A DNA stretch of 64,000 nt from positions 5,084,001 to 5,148,000 of the forward strand of contig NC_089430.1 in assembly GCF_026210795.1 (NCBI RefSeq), in the 5' to 3' direction. The notes below the pieces were generated by a model. The model was not told the DNA's origin, did no database searches, and worked only from the letters and a program-made list of their open reading frames with translations. How positions within the stretch are numbered: position 1 is the stretch's first letter; each line of letters opens with the position of its first letter. This document shows positions 34,536-45,990 of the stretch, piece by piece. Source of the DNA: Rhizophagus irregularis. Its lineage: Eukaryota > Glomeromycota > Glomeromycetes > Glomerales > Glomeraceae. Both the position numbers and the translations under genes were made by a program.

Positions 34536-35540
34536 TTGTTTAGTATTTGAATAAGTTTAATAAGTTTGGCAAAATCCAAATTTGTAAAAAGGCCGATTTT
34601 TATAAAATTTGGAATAACACAAAATTTGTATAATTTGTATGTATAATTAATGTAATCCTGGCTTCTATGATTATTTCAATAATTTTTTAGGATTTAATAT
34701 TTTTTTTTCGCAAATTTGGCAATTTTATATAATAAATTTGCGAATTTTCTAATTAATATACTTTTAAAAATTGCAATATGATTTAAGCTTATTTTACAAT
34801 AAAAAGCTTATTTTTAATAAAAAGCTTATTTTTAAAATAAAAAGCTTATTTTATTTTAAAATAACTTTTATTTACAAGATAATCACTTTATCATCCCTTT
34901 ATCATTTTCGGATGCCAAACAAACCTTATCAAAAGAAACTGTAAATTTTAGCGAAAGTTGAAAAGTAACAATTTTGTATTAATCGAAGTGGTATTGCTAT
35001 AATAACAATATATTTTTGATTTTACTGCAAATTTCGACAAAGTATAACTTGCCGCATTAAAGTATATCAAATTTTAACGCAGTAGAACGCTAACAATTTT
35101 CGTAATTTTAATTTATTTGTCTTTTTAATTATGATTTATAATTGATTTTTCAATCGAGAAATCAACGCAGGACGCTAACGATTTTCTTATTAATTAATTG
35201 ATTTGTCTTTTTAATTATGATTTATAGTTGATTTTTCAATCGAGAAATCAACGCAATAGGACGCTAACGATTTTCTTATTAATTAATTTATTTGATTTTT
35301 TAATTATGATTTATAGTTGATTTTCCTTGAGAAATCAACGCAGTAGAACGCTAACGATTTTCTTATTAATTAATTGATTTGTCTTTTTTTATTATGATTT
35401 ATAGTTGATTTTTCAATCGAGAAATCAACGCAGTAGAACGCTAACGATTTTCTTATTAATTAATTGATGATTTTTAAATTTATAAATAGGACGATATGAC
35501 GATATTGAACCCGCTTCGATTTTTTAAACGAATATTGAGT
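34536..35540. promoter_or_regulatory. Divergent spacer with direct repeats of about 90 bp
   Basis: 35083-35466 carries about five copies of a unit that includes 'aacgattttcttattaatta' and 'tcgagaaatcaacgcagtag'. It lies between the two divergent genes of the element, as in copy 1, but the repeat sequence differs. It probably contains both promoters; the repeats may be regulatory binding sites (inference). 34700-34870 has short 'aaaagcttattttt' repeats. Confidence 0.5.
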
Positions 35541-38095
35541 GAATATAAAATGTCAAATAATAGCAATAATAAAAAAAACAATAAAAAAAATAACAAACAA
35601 AAGCAACAGAGGTTTCAAGAAGAAACACCTGACGAAGGATCTAATCGTCAACGGGAAGAACAGAAGAAGAAAGTAATCCGAATGAGACAATTGACAAAAC
35701 CAATAAGTCGACTAGCAAATCGTCACCCACCAAGTCAAACAAACAAAAGCAGCAAAGGTTTCAAGAAGAAACACCTGACGAAGGATCTAATCGTCAACGG
35801 GAAAGAACGGAAGAAGAAAGTAATCCGAATGAGACGAGTGACAAGACCAATAAGTCGACTAGCAAATCGTCACCCACCAAGTCAAACAAACAAAAGCAGC
35901 AAAGGTTTCAAGAAGAAACACCTGATGAAGGATCTAATCGTCAACGGGGAAGAACGGAAGAAGAAAGTAATCCGAATGAGACGAGTGACAAAACCAATAA
36001 GTCGACTAGCAAATCGTCACCCACCAAGTCAAACAAACAAAAGCAGCAAAGGTTTCAAGAAGAAACACCGAGCGAAGGATCTAATCGTCAACGGGGAAGA
36101 GCGGAAGAAGAAAGTGATCCGAATGAGACAAGTGACAAAACCAATAAGTCGACTAGCAAATCGTCACTCACCAAGTCAAACAAACAAAAGCAGCAAAGGT
36201 TTCAAGAAGAAACACCTGACGAAGGATCTAATCATCAACGGGGAAGAACAGAAGAAGAAAGTAATCCGAATGAGACGATTGACAAAACCAATAAGTCGAC
36301 TAGCAAATCGTCACCCATCAAGTCGATCCTCAAATCTGCAAAGTCGACTAAGCCGACTCAAGAAGAGTCTGACGATGAGGTTATAGAAATTGATCCGCCA
36401 AATATTCCTAAAGGTAATTGAATTTTGGAAAATTGCTGATTGACATGTACGATAATTAATAATTTTTATAGATCAACAAGAGATGTTATCGGAAATGAAA
36501 AAACGATATGGGAATATTCGAATTCCACAAAAATTCGTATTAGTGGTTAAAGACGATCAAGGTAATGAAAGGATGATCGATGACGACGATACTGATTTAG
36601 AAGCAGGTACGATTTTGACTTCATTCGTATAAATTCAGAATTATTCGTAAAAAAATATTACTATTAATAAAATTCTTTATTTAGAAAATCTAAAATTAAA
36701 GAAACAAATTGAAGAAGTACAAGTAGAGAATGCAAAGCTTCAACGCGAAAATAACCGATTATTCGACGAAAATCGTTTTTTGACTCGAATAAACGAGGCC
36801 TTTGCAGACGAGAATGATGATCTACGCGAAAGCTTAAACAGGTATTCGAGAATCCGTCTGCCTAAAGCCATTCATAGGCAGACGGATCTCGAACAGCCGG
36901 CAAAACGTCAAAAAAGAATTAAGACAAAAAAGTTCGAGCGATACGAGGAAGAATCGGAGGAAGAACGGTCTGGTTCTAACAATAATGATGAGTACGACGA
37001 AAAAGAAGCTAGGGTATATTAATTTTATTTGTCTGATTCAGTTATTTAAAATTGCAGTATTGAGTAATTAAGTACCGGTTATCATTATTTGATTGTTATA
37101 TTTAGGCTGAAATGAAGTCTATTTTGAAAACCATCGATGAAACTCGAGGACTAGATTACAATGAAACGTTCAATAGCGCGAAAAATCTCAAGATTCGTCG
37201 TAAGCTAGTCCCTGAATTGCGTTCAGCCCTTGCTCCGTGTTTTCCCGCTTCGAATAAGCAACTTACAAAATGGTTGGGTTGTCTCCACAAGTCTCGTCGT
37301 TCTCATCAAAGATTAATGGATAGGGGAAAAGCCGATGAAAATAAACACCGGGTGCACTCAAACAATCGAGTACACGACGTTAGTAATGATTTATAATTAT
37401 TATGCTGAATTTTATTCCGATTATGTATTGAATTTTATTCAAATTATAACGTATTTTAGAAGAAAATCCGCCGAATTAAGGCGGCAAAGAGATTATATAG
37501 TTTTGACGATGAACGGATAACAAAATATGATAAGCGTAGATTACTAAAGATGTTATCCAATCGCTTATTTCATTCTCCAGAAATAAGCGAGACAGACGAA
37601 GAAGACCCAACAAAGTCCATAATCGCTATTTACGACTATTCGTGGAGATCTGATGAGGTTAGAACTTCTGAATCTTGATTTTTCAGACGAATCGCTGGAT
37701 TTAATTTTTATATTTTATTGTTTCTTCAGCTTAAAAATTTGCTACGAAATGTACTCGATGTACACTCGTCAAATAAGTCGAAATTAATACGCGAACGTAG
37801 ATACGACGACGAGGTACAAAAATACGACCGACCACATCCGTCGAATGCTCCCGAATGGTCTTATATCGTACAACAACAAGATTTAATATTCGATACTGAT
37901 ATCGATCAGGGTTTAATCACTGAATATGATGAAGAAGAAGAAGAAGTTAGTAGAGGGACAACACCAGCAACTGGCAACACCACCGAAAATGATGAAGACC
38001 ATAACAAGGAAGGAGAAGAAAAACCATCAAAATCAACGGTCGGCGACAATCATAATAATTCAGATTCTGATTTACATATGGACGACGCGCAATGA
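35541..38095 (+). CDS. Coiled-coil accessory (TNPA-like) protein of the CACTA element
   Basis: Exon boundaries with GT-AG support are: exon 1 to 36413, then 36472-36606, 36685-37013, 37106-37378, 37460-37657 and 37730-38095 (stop TGA). Exon 1 is a 49-aa repeat region with Gln/Lys/Ser. Exon 3 is a leucine-zipper-like coil (ENLKLKKQIEEVQVENAKL). Exon 4 has 'LDYNETF' and 'LTKWLGCLHKSRRSHQRL', exon 5 'KKIRRIKAAKRLYSF' and 'YDYSWRSDE', exon 6 'LKNLLRNVLDVHSS' and an acidic tail. The blocks are conserved in two other copies in this window. The first 147-bp repeat is one base short, so the ATG near 35550 and the frame of later exons disagree; the start is uncertain. DNA binding is inferred. Confidence 0.7.
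35594..36330 (+). repeat. 147-bp coding minisatellite, five copies
   Basis: Units begin near 'caaaagcagcaaaggtttca' and repeat every 147 bp (49 codons). Two forward frames stay open through most of the array: one acidic (TEEESNPNETSDKTNKSTSK), joining in frame to the conserved exon 1 end, and one basic (KKVIRMRRVTKPISRLANRH). The first unit lacks one base relative to the others. Confidence 0.85.
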
Positions 38096-38239
38096 ACGAA
38101 TCTGAATTAATTTGGTAGAAAACTTTCTTTTTTTCGTCAAAAATCTATATATATATGTAATTAATATTCCAAATTATTAGTATTAGAATTTTCCATAATT
38201 CAAAATAAATTTGTCTTAATTCAGAAAAAAATTAATTAC

Positions 38240-38700
38240 AATTCGAAATAAATTTACTGCAAATTTACCGCAATTCAGAATAAAATTTACTGCAAATATA
38301 CCATAATTCAGAATAAAATTTACTGCAATTCAGACGCAATTCAGAATAAAATTAACCGCAATTCATTAAATTTTTACCGCAATTCAGAATAAATTAACCG
38401 CAATTCAGAATAAATTTACCGCAATTCAGAATAAAATTTACCGCAATTCAGAATAGAAAATTTACTGCAATTCAGATTAAAATTTACTGCAATTCAGATT
38501 AAAATTTACCGCAATTCAGAATAAAATTTACCGCAATTCAGAATAAAATTTACCGCAATTCAGAATAAATTTACCGCAATTCAGAATAGAAAATTTACCG
38601 CAATTCAGAATAAAATTTACCGCAATTCAGATTAAAATTTATCGCAATTTATCAAAATTTATCATAATTCAGAATAAATTCACTGCAATTCGGTAAATTT
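38240..38700. repeat. Right subterminal short repeats (about 22 bp)
   Basis: About twenty copies of 'accgcaattcagaataaaat' or close variants. They are unlike the left subterminal repeats, so the two ends are asymmetric. Confidence 0.85.
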
Positions 38701-38942
38701 ATGAATATATTTTTTTAAACAATTCGGATCAAAAATACTAAGCAATTCAGATACAATTTGGATATTCTGATCGGCGTCGATCGGCCTGCCAATCGGAACT
38801 TTTCCTAAATTAATAAATCGGCCATCTTTATCACCAAATTCGGCCTAAAATCGGACATCCGATTTCTAGCCGATTTGGACTATTTCGACCAGTGTTAAAA
38901 GAGCATCTCTCTTCAAAAAACAAAAACAAATCAATAAATTTT

Positions 38943-39085
38943 ACGTTTTTGCGATTAATTTATATATATAATTTTATTAATATGAGTTTTTCTCATTTGG
39001 CTGATAACTGTTAAACAATAAAAGAATTTTTATACATGAAACACAAAAAATTATTTTGAATTTGATCGCAATTTTGTTAAAATTC
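38943..39085. repeat. 143-bp direct repeat, copy 1 of 2
   Basis: A block including 'ttctcatttggctgataact' and 'gaatttttatacatgaaaca' recurs at 41480-41625, just after the stop of the four-exon gene. This copy probably marks the former 3' flank of a gene copy now lost next to the transposon. Confidence 0.75.
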
Positions 39086-39229
39086 ATAGTTACAATTGAA
39101 TGTGTAAAATTGTTCTATTTTTTATTGGTTAGACTGGAGTTCATTGTCTGATCGGTCACACCAACTAATAAATTCGTGATCAAAAAATGCTGATCAAACA
39201 ACCCTGACTAATATATAATGAGTTGGAAT

Positions 39230-40150
39230 TTTATTTCACTCAGGAGTGTATCATTAGATTTTTTATAATGTGTATGCATGCTTATGTTTTTGAAATTATA
39301 TAAATTTTTTATCGTACAAAGAAAAACTTTAATGTTTATTGTTTCCATGTAAGATACGACTGACATAATTATTACTACTAAGTATGCGAAGGTTTCTGCA
39401 GTTCCTGCGAATTCTACTTTAATGACTTGTACGAAAAATTGCTTGGTTTAGTATAATGAGTAAGTATCGAAATCATGCGAATTTCTATCCATAATAATAA
39501 AACTCATGTTCACGTGTTTATGTTTTATTTCCATATATGATATAACAATGATATAATTATTAAATATTCGAAGGTTCAAGGTTCCTGCAGATTCTACTTT
39601 AATGACTTGTACAAAAAATTGCTTGGTTTAGTATAATGAGTAAGTATCGAAATCATGCGGTTCTATCCATAATAATAACAAGGAAAAAACTCATGTTCAC
39701 GCGTAATTATTTATTTCCATATAAAGTGATATAATTATTGAATATTCGAAGGTTTCTGCGGTTACTGCTTTAATGACTGGTACGCCTGGTTTAGAATAAT
39801 GAGTAAGTAATCGAAATTATCCTTATGTTCACGTGCGTGTTTTTATTTCCTCAACTGACATAATTATTACTAAGAAAGTTTTTTTGCTTGGTTTAGAATA
39901 ATGAGTAATTATGCGAATTGTACGAAAAAATTTCCTGGTTTAGAATAATGAGTAATTATGCGATTTATCCTTATGTTCACGCGCATTTGTTTTTATTTCC
40001 TCGACTGACATAATTATTACTAAGAAAGTTTCTGCGGTTCTGCTTAATGACTGGTACGAAAATTTGCATGATGTAATTATTGAGTATTCGAAAGTTTCTG
40101 TTAATGACTGGTACGAAAAATTGCTTGATTTGGTTTAAAGAGTTTTTTTT
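39230..40150. repeat. Decaying tandem repeat (about 180 bp, then shorter)
   Basis: Words such as 'tttagtataatgagtaagta', 'atcatgcga' and 'tgttcacgtg' recur from 39400, with units of about 180 bp that shorten by deletion toward 40150. It lies directly upstream of the four-exon gene. Non-coding. Confidence 0.7.
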
Positions 40151-40237
40151 TTTTCATAAATAATGGTCAATTTTTTTTCTTCAGAAATATTTTTTTTTCT
40201 TAAATTGTAAGAAATCCCATTTTTCAAAAGTATCATT

Positions 40238-41410
40238 ATGGAATCAGGAAATAAATTGAGAGAATCCTCTCGTAAGAAAATTGAGGAATTGCTAATCGAT
40301 GGGAATCACAAGCGCAGTGATAGAAGCCGAAGCTGAAGCAGAAACAACAACAGTAAAACCAACATCAACACCAGCGAAACCATCAATGATGAAGTTAACG
40401 TTCTTCAGACTAAGAGATGGCTTCCTGTAAATTCAAAAATTGAAGGTATTCGCAAATATTTAAGAAATTAATAAAATTATCTTGTAATTAATATTTATTG
40501 TAATTATGGTAGATCGATTAACAAAGATTGAAAATAAAATTGATACTTTAAGTAAAGAAATACACGAGTTTAAATCCGAATTAAAAAATTTACTTTCTGA
40601 TAAAATAAATTTGTCATCAAGCGTTAAAGAATCATTCATAGTGGTAGGAATATCTTTGAAATATTTAATTTTATTATTTATTTACGTTCTAATTATTTTG
40701 ATTGAAGGATATTTAGTACTGAACCATGCGAGTTTTTTCTCTAATTTTACTGAAGACGATTGGATCACGTATTACAACGAGAATATACATAAACAAGTAA
40801 GTCCTTATTCGATGACAAAATGTTTAATAAAATAAAATAAAATATTAAGTATTAACTTTCTTTGTAAAGTTAACAAAACAAGTACGGTCCGTAAGAGGAA
40901 CATTGTCCTCGAAATCAAGGGAGGCTATTTTTTCTATATTTGGATCCCGTTTACCACCTATAAACACAAATGCCGGGCCGTCTGAAGTAGCAAAGTGGGA
41001 GAGAAACCCCGAAGTTAAAGATTGTTTTGAAGGCCTGTTCAAAAAAATGAATCCCAAGGACAAAAATTCTTCGATTGTTTTAGCAAGCGTTATTGACAGA
41101 GCCTTCCAAAATGACCATTCTAATGCAGAACTTGCATATGTTCTTGCGATCTGCTCAACAATTTTAAACCTAAATCATGACGAAATAAGGTGTAAAAAGA
41201 ATATCATGAAACAAAAAGTTAAAAAATTTTTAGTAAGTTTGTAATTTTGTAGTAGCATTTAATAAAATATCATTTCATGGCTAATCATATTATTCTTTAA
41301 AGAAAAAAATCAACAGTCAAACGGGCATAAGATATTCCGATTTTGAAGATAATAGCTATGAGGAAAAAGAAAGCGGAAATGAAACTGAAGATGAAGATGA
41401 TGATGTATAA
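40238..41410 (+). CDS. Four-exon gene of unknown function
   Basis: The model is 40238-40445, 40513-40796, 40870-41232 and 41303-41410 (TAA), with GT-AG introns of 67, 73 and 70 nt and consistent phase. Exon 1 starts MESGNKLRESSRKKIEELL but has one in-frame TGA at 40334, so either the start is elsewhere or the copy is broken. Exon 2 encodes a short coiled coil (DRLTKIENKIDTLSKEIHEF) and a hydrophobic, possibly membrane segment (YLILLFIYVLIILIEGYLV). Exon 3 has 'REAIFSIFGSRLPPINTNAG' and exon 4 an acidic tail. I do not recognise the family. Confidence 0.6.
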
Positions 41411-41479
41411 TAAGGTGAATTTTATTGTATGCATAAGATATTTTTTTTATTGGTGTGGCAGGACTGGTGAATTTTATGT

Positions 41480-41625
41480 TTTTGCGATTAATTTGTATAT
41501 AAAATTTATTAATTTGAGTTTTTCTCATTTGGCTGATAACTGTTAAACAAATAAAAGAATTTTTATCCATGAAACACAAAATTATTTTGAATTTGATCGC
41601 ACAAAATTTATCAATTTTGTTAAAA
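41480..41625. repeat. 143-bp direct repeat, copy 2 of 2
   Basis: This matches 38943-39085 at most positions. It lies 70 bp beyond the stop of the four-exon gene and may be its 3' untranslated or flanking region. Confidence 0.75.
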
Positions 41626-41639
41626 TTCATTTTTTTGTT

Positions 41640-42050
41640 CCTCTTTCGCTATATTTGGAAAGTTAAATTTATTTCTATCAAGTCTGATGCCGAGTGCCGA
41701 CCATAAGAAATTATAAATTTGTGAAAAGTGTTACAAATTAACCTCTAGTTATTTGTTATATTATTTATATAGTATATATTATCAACACGTCATGCATATT
41801 TCTCTTAATTTTATATTTATCATGCAAGAATTTTTTTTTAATAGTCGAGGTCAGAATTCTTTAGGACTCTATCAAAATCATATAATTTGACTCACAGATT
41901 ACGAATTAATTTTATAAATCTAGTAAATTTGATAAATTAACCTATTATGGCATATACATGTGTTCATGTGATCATCTAAAAATAGCTAAACATGAATTAA
42001 ATAAACAAACTTAATATTCTCTATACGCTCTATTTTGCAAGGACCGCTCA
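41640..42050. other. AT-rich spacer, nothing recognised
   Basis: Between the 3' repeat and the satellite array I see no open frame, splice pattern or repeat of note. Confidence 0.5.
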
Positions 42051-43880
42051 TTGTACATTTGCGTAGCAGAAGACTAGCAGAAGTATCATGGAAAGTATTT
42101 ATATATATTCATAGGCTTTATGAATATTTATAATATTAATAAATTATACATGAAAAAGCTTTGCAACAGCTGCTGGAAAAATGAACGCGTACTTTCAATA
42201 TAGTAGAAGTATGGAAGTTATTTATATTTCATAATTTCATTAATATTCGTAGGTTTACAACTATTTCATAATATTAATAATTGTTCATGGAAAGTTTTGC
42301 GTACAATATAATGGTAAAGGTATGGAAAGTATTTATACTCCATAATTTAACTATTTTATATAATATTAATAATTATAACTGTTGGTCTAACTTTTGAACT
42401 TATAAAGTAAAAATAAAATTAATGCGTGCTCTCAATGTAGTAGTGTAGAAGGAATGGAAGGTATTTGTACTTTGTAATTTCGTTAATGTGTTTACGTCTT
42501 TTTTATAAAAAATATTAATAATCACGCATAATGAACTGTTGGTTTAACTTTTTGAACTTGTAGAAATAAAGTTAACGCGTGCTTTCAATGTAGTAGTGTA
42601 GAAGGAATGGAAGGTATTTGTACTTTATAATTTCGTTAATGTTCGTATGTTTACGTCTTTTTTATAAAATATTAATAATCACATAAAATGACAACTGTTG
42701 ACCCAACTTATTGAACTTGAATATTCGTTGATGCAGAAATGAATTTAACGCTCTCAACGTAGTAGTGTAGAAGGAATGGAAGGTATGTACTTCACGATTT
42801 CGTTAATGTTCGTATGTTTACGTCTTTTTTTATAAAAAATATTAATAATCACGCATATTGAAACTGTTGGTTTAACTTTTGAACTTGTAGAAATAAAGTT
42901 AACGCGTGCTCTCAACGTAATAGTGTAGAAGAGATGGAAGGTATGATCACAACTGTTGGTCCAACTTTTTGAACTTGTAATTGTTTGTTTGACGTAGTAG
43001 TGTAGAAGGAATGGAAGGTATGTACTTCACGATTTCGTTAATGTTCATATGTTTACGTCTTTTTTATAAAAAATATTAATAATCACGCATATTGAAACTG
43101 TTAGTTTAACTTTTTGAACTTATAGAAATAAAGTTAACGCGTGCTCTTAACGTAATAGTGTAGAAGGGATAGAAGGTATGTATTCCTTAATTTCGTTAAT
43201 GTTCGTATGTTTACGACTTTTTAATAATAATCACAACTGTTTGGTCCAACTTTTTGAACTTGTAATGTTTGTTTGATGTAGAGATGAATTTAACGCTCTC
43301 AACGTAGTAGTGTAGAAGGAATGGAAGGTATGTACTTCACGATTTCGTTAATGTTCGTATGTTTACGTCTTTTTTATAAAAAATATTAATAATCACACAT
43401 ATTGAAACTGTTGGTTTAACCTTTTGAACTTGTAGAAATAAAGTTAACGCGTGCTCCCAACGTAATAGTGTAGAAGGGATGGAAGGTATGTATTCCTTAA
43501 TTTCGTTAATGTTCGTATGTTTACGACTTTTTAATAATAATCACAACTGTTTGGTCCAACTTTTTGAACTTGTAATGTTTGTTTGATGTAGAGATGAATT
43601 TAACACATGTTCTCAACGTAATAGTGTAGAAGGAGTGGAAGGTATGTACCTCACAATTTCGTTAATGTTCGTAAGTTTACTTTTTTTTTATAAAAAATAT
43701 TAATAATCACGCATAATGATAACTGTTGGTCTAACTTTTGATCTTGTAATATTCGTTGATGCAGAAATGAATTTAACGCATGCTATCAACGTAGCAGTGT
43801 AAAAGGACTGAAGGTATGTACTTCATAATTTTGTTAATGTTCGTACAACTTTATTACAATTATGTTTATAGGTTAAGTTT
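42050..43880. repeat. Satellite-like tandem array (about 150-170 bp, about 10 units)
   Basis: Each unit contains 'cgtagtagtgtagaaggaat', 'ttcgttaatgttcgtatgtt', 'aaaaatattaataatcacgc' and 'ttgaacttgtagaaataaag'. The marker 'agtgtagaaggaatgg' recurs near 42441, 42592, 42752, 42921, 42998, 43156, 43308, 43466, 43620 and 43793. The first 350 bp are more diverged. Non-coding. Confidence 0.85.
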
Positions 43881-44219
43881 TAATAACAATTTGTCTTTAC
43901 AACACATCCTTTTGATATTAACAAATAATGTTATCCAAATGACTTTTATTTTATAATATCAGATATAGCAAAATATTAATCACAGATGAAATAGAAGTGA
44001 AGTTGAAAAATAAAAAGTCAAAGAACGAAAGTCAAATAAATGAAGATGAGCGACAAATAAGATTAAAAAAATTCTATTGACGAGATTGAACGCAATATTA
44101 TGATAGTTTTAAATACAAATTATTTATTGTAGCTATATTTCGAATAAAAATACAAAAATTACATAAATTTATAAAATATTACGTGTAAGTTACAGTGAAA
44201 AATGTTATTTTGTAATTAC

Positions 44220-44860
44220 ATATATTAATCACTTGAATTTGTGAAAAAAGTTCGCGAAATAATAATATTTTGGAAAAGTTTCGAAATATTGTACCGTAAA
44301 CCTGCGAAATTCTGTGATGTAAAATTACGAAATGTTATACTTTCGGAAAAGTTTCGAAATATTATACCGTAAACCTACGAAATTCTGCGATGTAAAATTA
44401 CGAAATATTATACCTTCAGAAAAGTTTCGAAATATTATACCGTAAACCTACGAAATCCTACGACGTAAAATTACGAAATATTACATTTTTGAAAAGTTTC
44501 GAAATATTGCACCCGTAAACCTACAAAAATCCTACGAACTAAAATTACGAAATATTACACTTTCGAAAAGTTTCGAAATATTGCACCCGTAAACCTACAA
44601 AAATCCCACGACGTAAAATTACGAAATATTACACTTTCAAAAAGTTTTGAAATATTGCACCGTAAATCTAAGAAATTCTACGATGTAAAATTTACATACA
44701 TGGCAATATTACACTGTAATTCTACGAAATATTACGCGTAAACTTACGAAATATTGCGTTGAAATTACGAAATATTACTGTTGCGTAATTTTTCGAAGGT
44801 CATGTAAATTTACGGAGTATTTCGCAGGCGTAAATTTTCGTAATATTACGCCGTATTCAA
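44220..44860. repeat. Tandem array of about 73-bp units rich in CGAAATATT
   Basis: At least six units share 'gaaaagtttcgaaatattgc', 'ccgtaaacctacgaaat' and 'gtaaaattacgaaatatta'. Words and palindromic character resemble 27250-27560. Non-coding. Confidence 0.8.
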
Positions 44861-44869
44861 TTTGCAGAT

Positions 44870-45350
44870 GTAAGTATATTGTTATATGATTGTAATTGGC
44901 CAACGTCTAGCCATAGGTCACACAACTTGCCATTTGCATTATCGAGTTGCCGATTTAATTCGTCAATTCTTCCCCATAAATAGGCATTTTCTTCTCAGAG
45001 ATCATATATTTCTAAAAAAACGTTAAAGTTGACCAGAACTCTAAAATGAATACAAAAGTCAATTGTAGCTCACCATTTACATCTCTAGTCCAATTACTAC
45101 TATAAGGTTCACGTATAATTGGCGTTAATTCTCTCCTATATAGTTCAGCGGTACGTACATTGCTCCTATACGGTTTGGCGACGTGTACATTGCTCCTATA
45201 TGGTTCGGTGGTGTGTGTAATGGGCATTAATTCCATTGTCGGGCTGGTAGTGTAGTCGCTACGCTCCTCCACCTCGGCCTCACGGCTTCGCAGTACCTCC
45301 TTCCCCCTTCGTGGGGCAGGTTTACCTGCCACAGTACCATGGTCTGCCAT
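44870..45350 (-). pseudogene. Broken gene with EPYRSNV repeats and a coiled-coil tail
   Basis: Exon 1 (45350-45074) starts MADHGTVAGKPAPRRGKEVL and contains three degenerate copies of an (E/K)PYRSNV-type motif. A 62-nt intron (45073-45012, GTGAGC...TTTTTAG) leads to exon 2, which encodes EIYDL, a TGA, then EENAYLWGRIDELNRQLDN and further heptad-like sequence. The single stop falls where an Arg codon would complete a coil, so I read this as a nonsense change. Local GC is higher than elsewhere. No family is recognised. Confidence 0.5.
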
Positions 45351-45389
45351 GGTATTTTTCCACTTATTTTTTTTTCTATATTTTTTCTT

Positions 45390-45930
45390 ATATATAACTT
45401 ACTATGGCAACTATGGCAACTATGGCAACTATGGCAGACTACTAAAAAACAGAATAAAAACACGAATAAAGCCAAAATCAGACAGAATCTCCTGCCATAG
45501 TATCTGCCATAGTATGAAAAATCTTATGATAATACTATGGCAGCCATAGTCAGCTCCTCAGACCCTAAAACCCAATTTATGCTATGACTACCCTTTATAC
45601 ACTCACTTATACTTCCAAGTATGACCCCCATATGTCCTGAACTATGGCACCTGAACTATGGCAGCATGTCCCGAACTATGGCAGCCGAAATATGACACCC
45701 AAACTATGGCAGCTGAACTATGACCCCCAAGTATGACCACTCTATATCCCGAACTATGGCAGCTGAACTATGGACACCTTAGTCAGCCCCTCAGGCTCCA
45801 AAACCCGATTAAAGCTATAATTACCCTTTATACACTTACCTGGACCTCCAAGTATGTCCCAAACTATGACCACTAAACTATGACTACCAAATTATGACCA
45901 CTGAACTATGGCCACTTGCTCCGTCAGAAA
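45390..45930. repeat. Dispersed CTATGGCA(A/G)/TGCCATAG word cluster
   Basis: More than a dozen copies of CTATGGCAG/CTATGGCAA, in both orientations, plus variants 'aactatgaccacc', occur within 540 bp. They include tandem CTATGGCAA copies at 45403-45430 and inverted pairs near 45500-45545. A longer block ('cagccc/tcctcag.ccc.aaaacccaatt..gctatgactacccttta') is repeated at about 45550 and 45790. It lies between two divergently arranged genes. Confidence 0.7.
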
Positions 45931-45990
45931 AAATAGTAATTGAACAATAGGTAAACCATAAGTAATATATAAGAATACCTAACACGAAAC

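Larger units (their letters stand above)
30490..38894. mobile_element. CACTA/TNP2-type transposon, two divergent genes, copy 2 (largely intact)
   Basis: The left end is CACTGGTCGAAATC and the right end, as reverse complement, CACTGGTCGAAATAG: a 13-bp perfect TIR. Flanking triplets TTC (30487-30489) and TTA (38895-38897) differ at one base, so the target duplication is imperfect or decayed. The element holds a transposase on the minus strand (34535-31280), an accessory gene on the plus strand (about 35541-38095), long subterminal repeats at both ends and a repeat-rich divergent spacer. The transposase frame is unbroken, making this the best candidate for an active copy in the window. Confidence 0.82.

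Noticed and set aside
44880-45350. Treating the 112-aa minus-strand frame as a complete gene
   Set aside because: A splice donor at 45073 and a coiled-coil exon beyond the intron show the open frame reads into the intron; the second exon has a stop.
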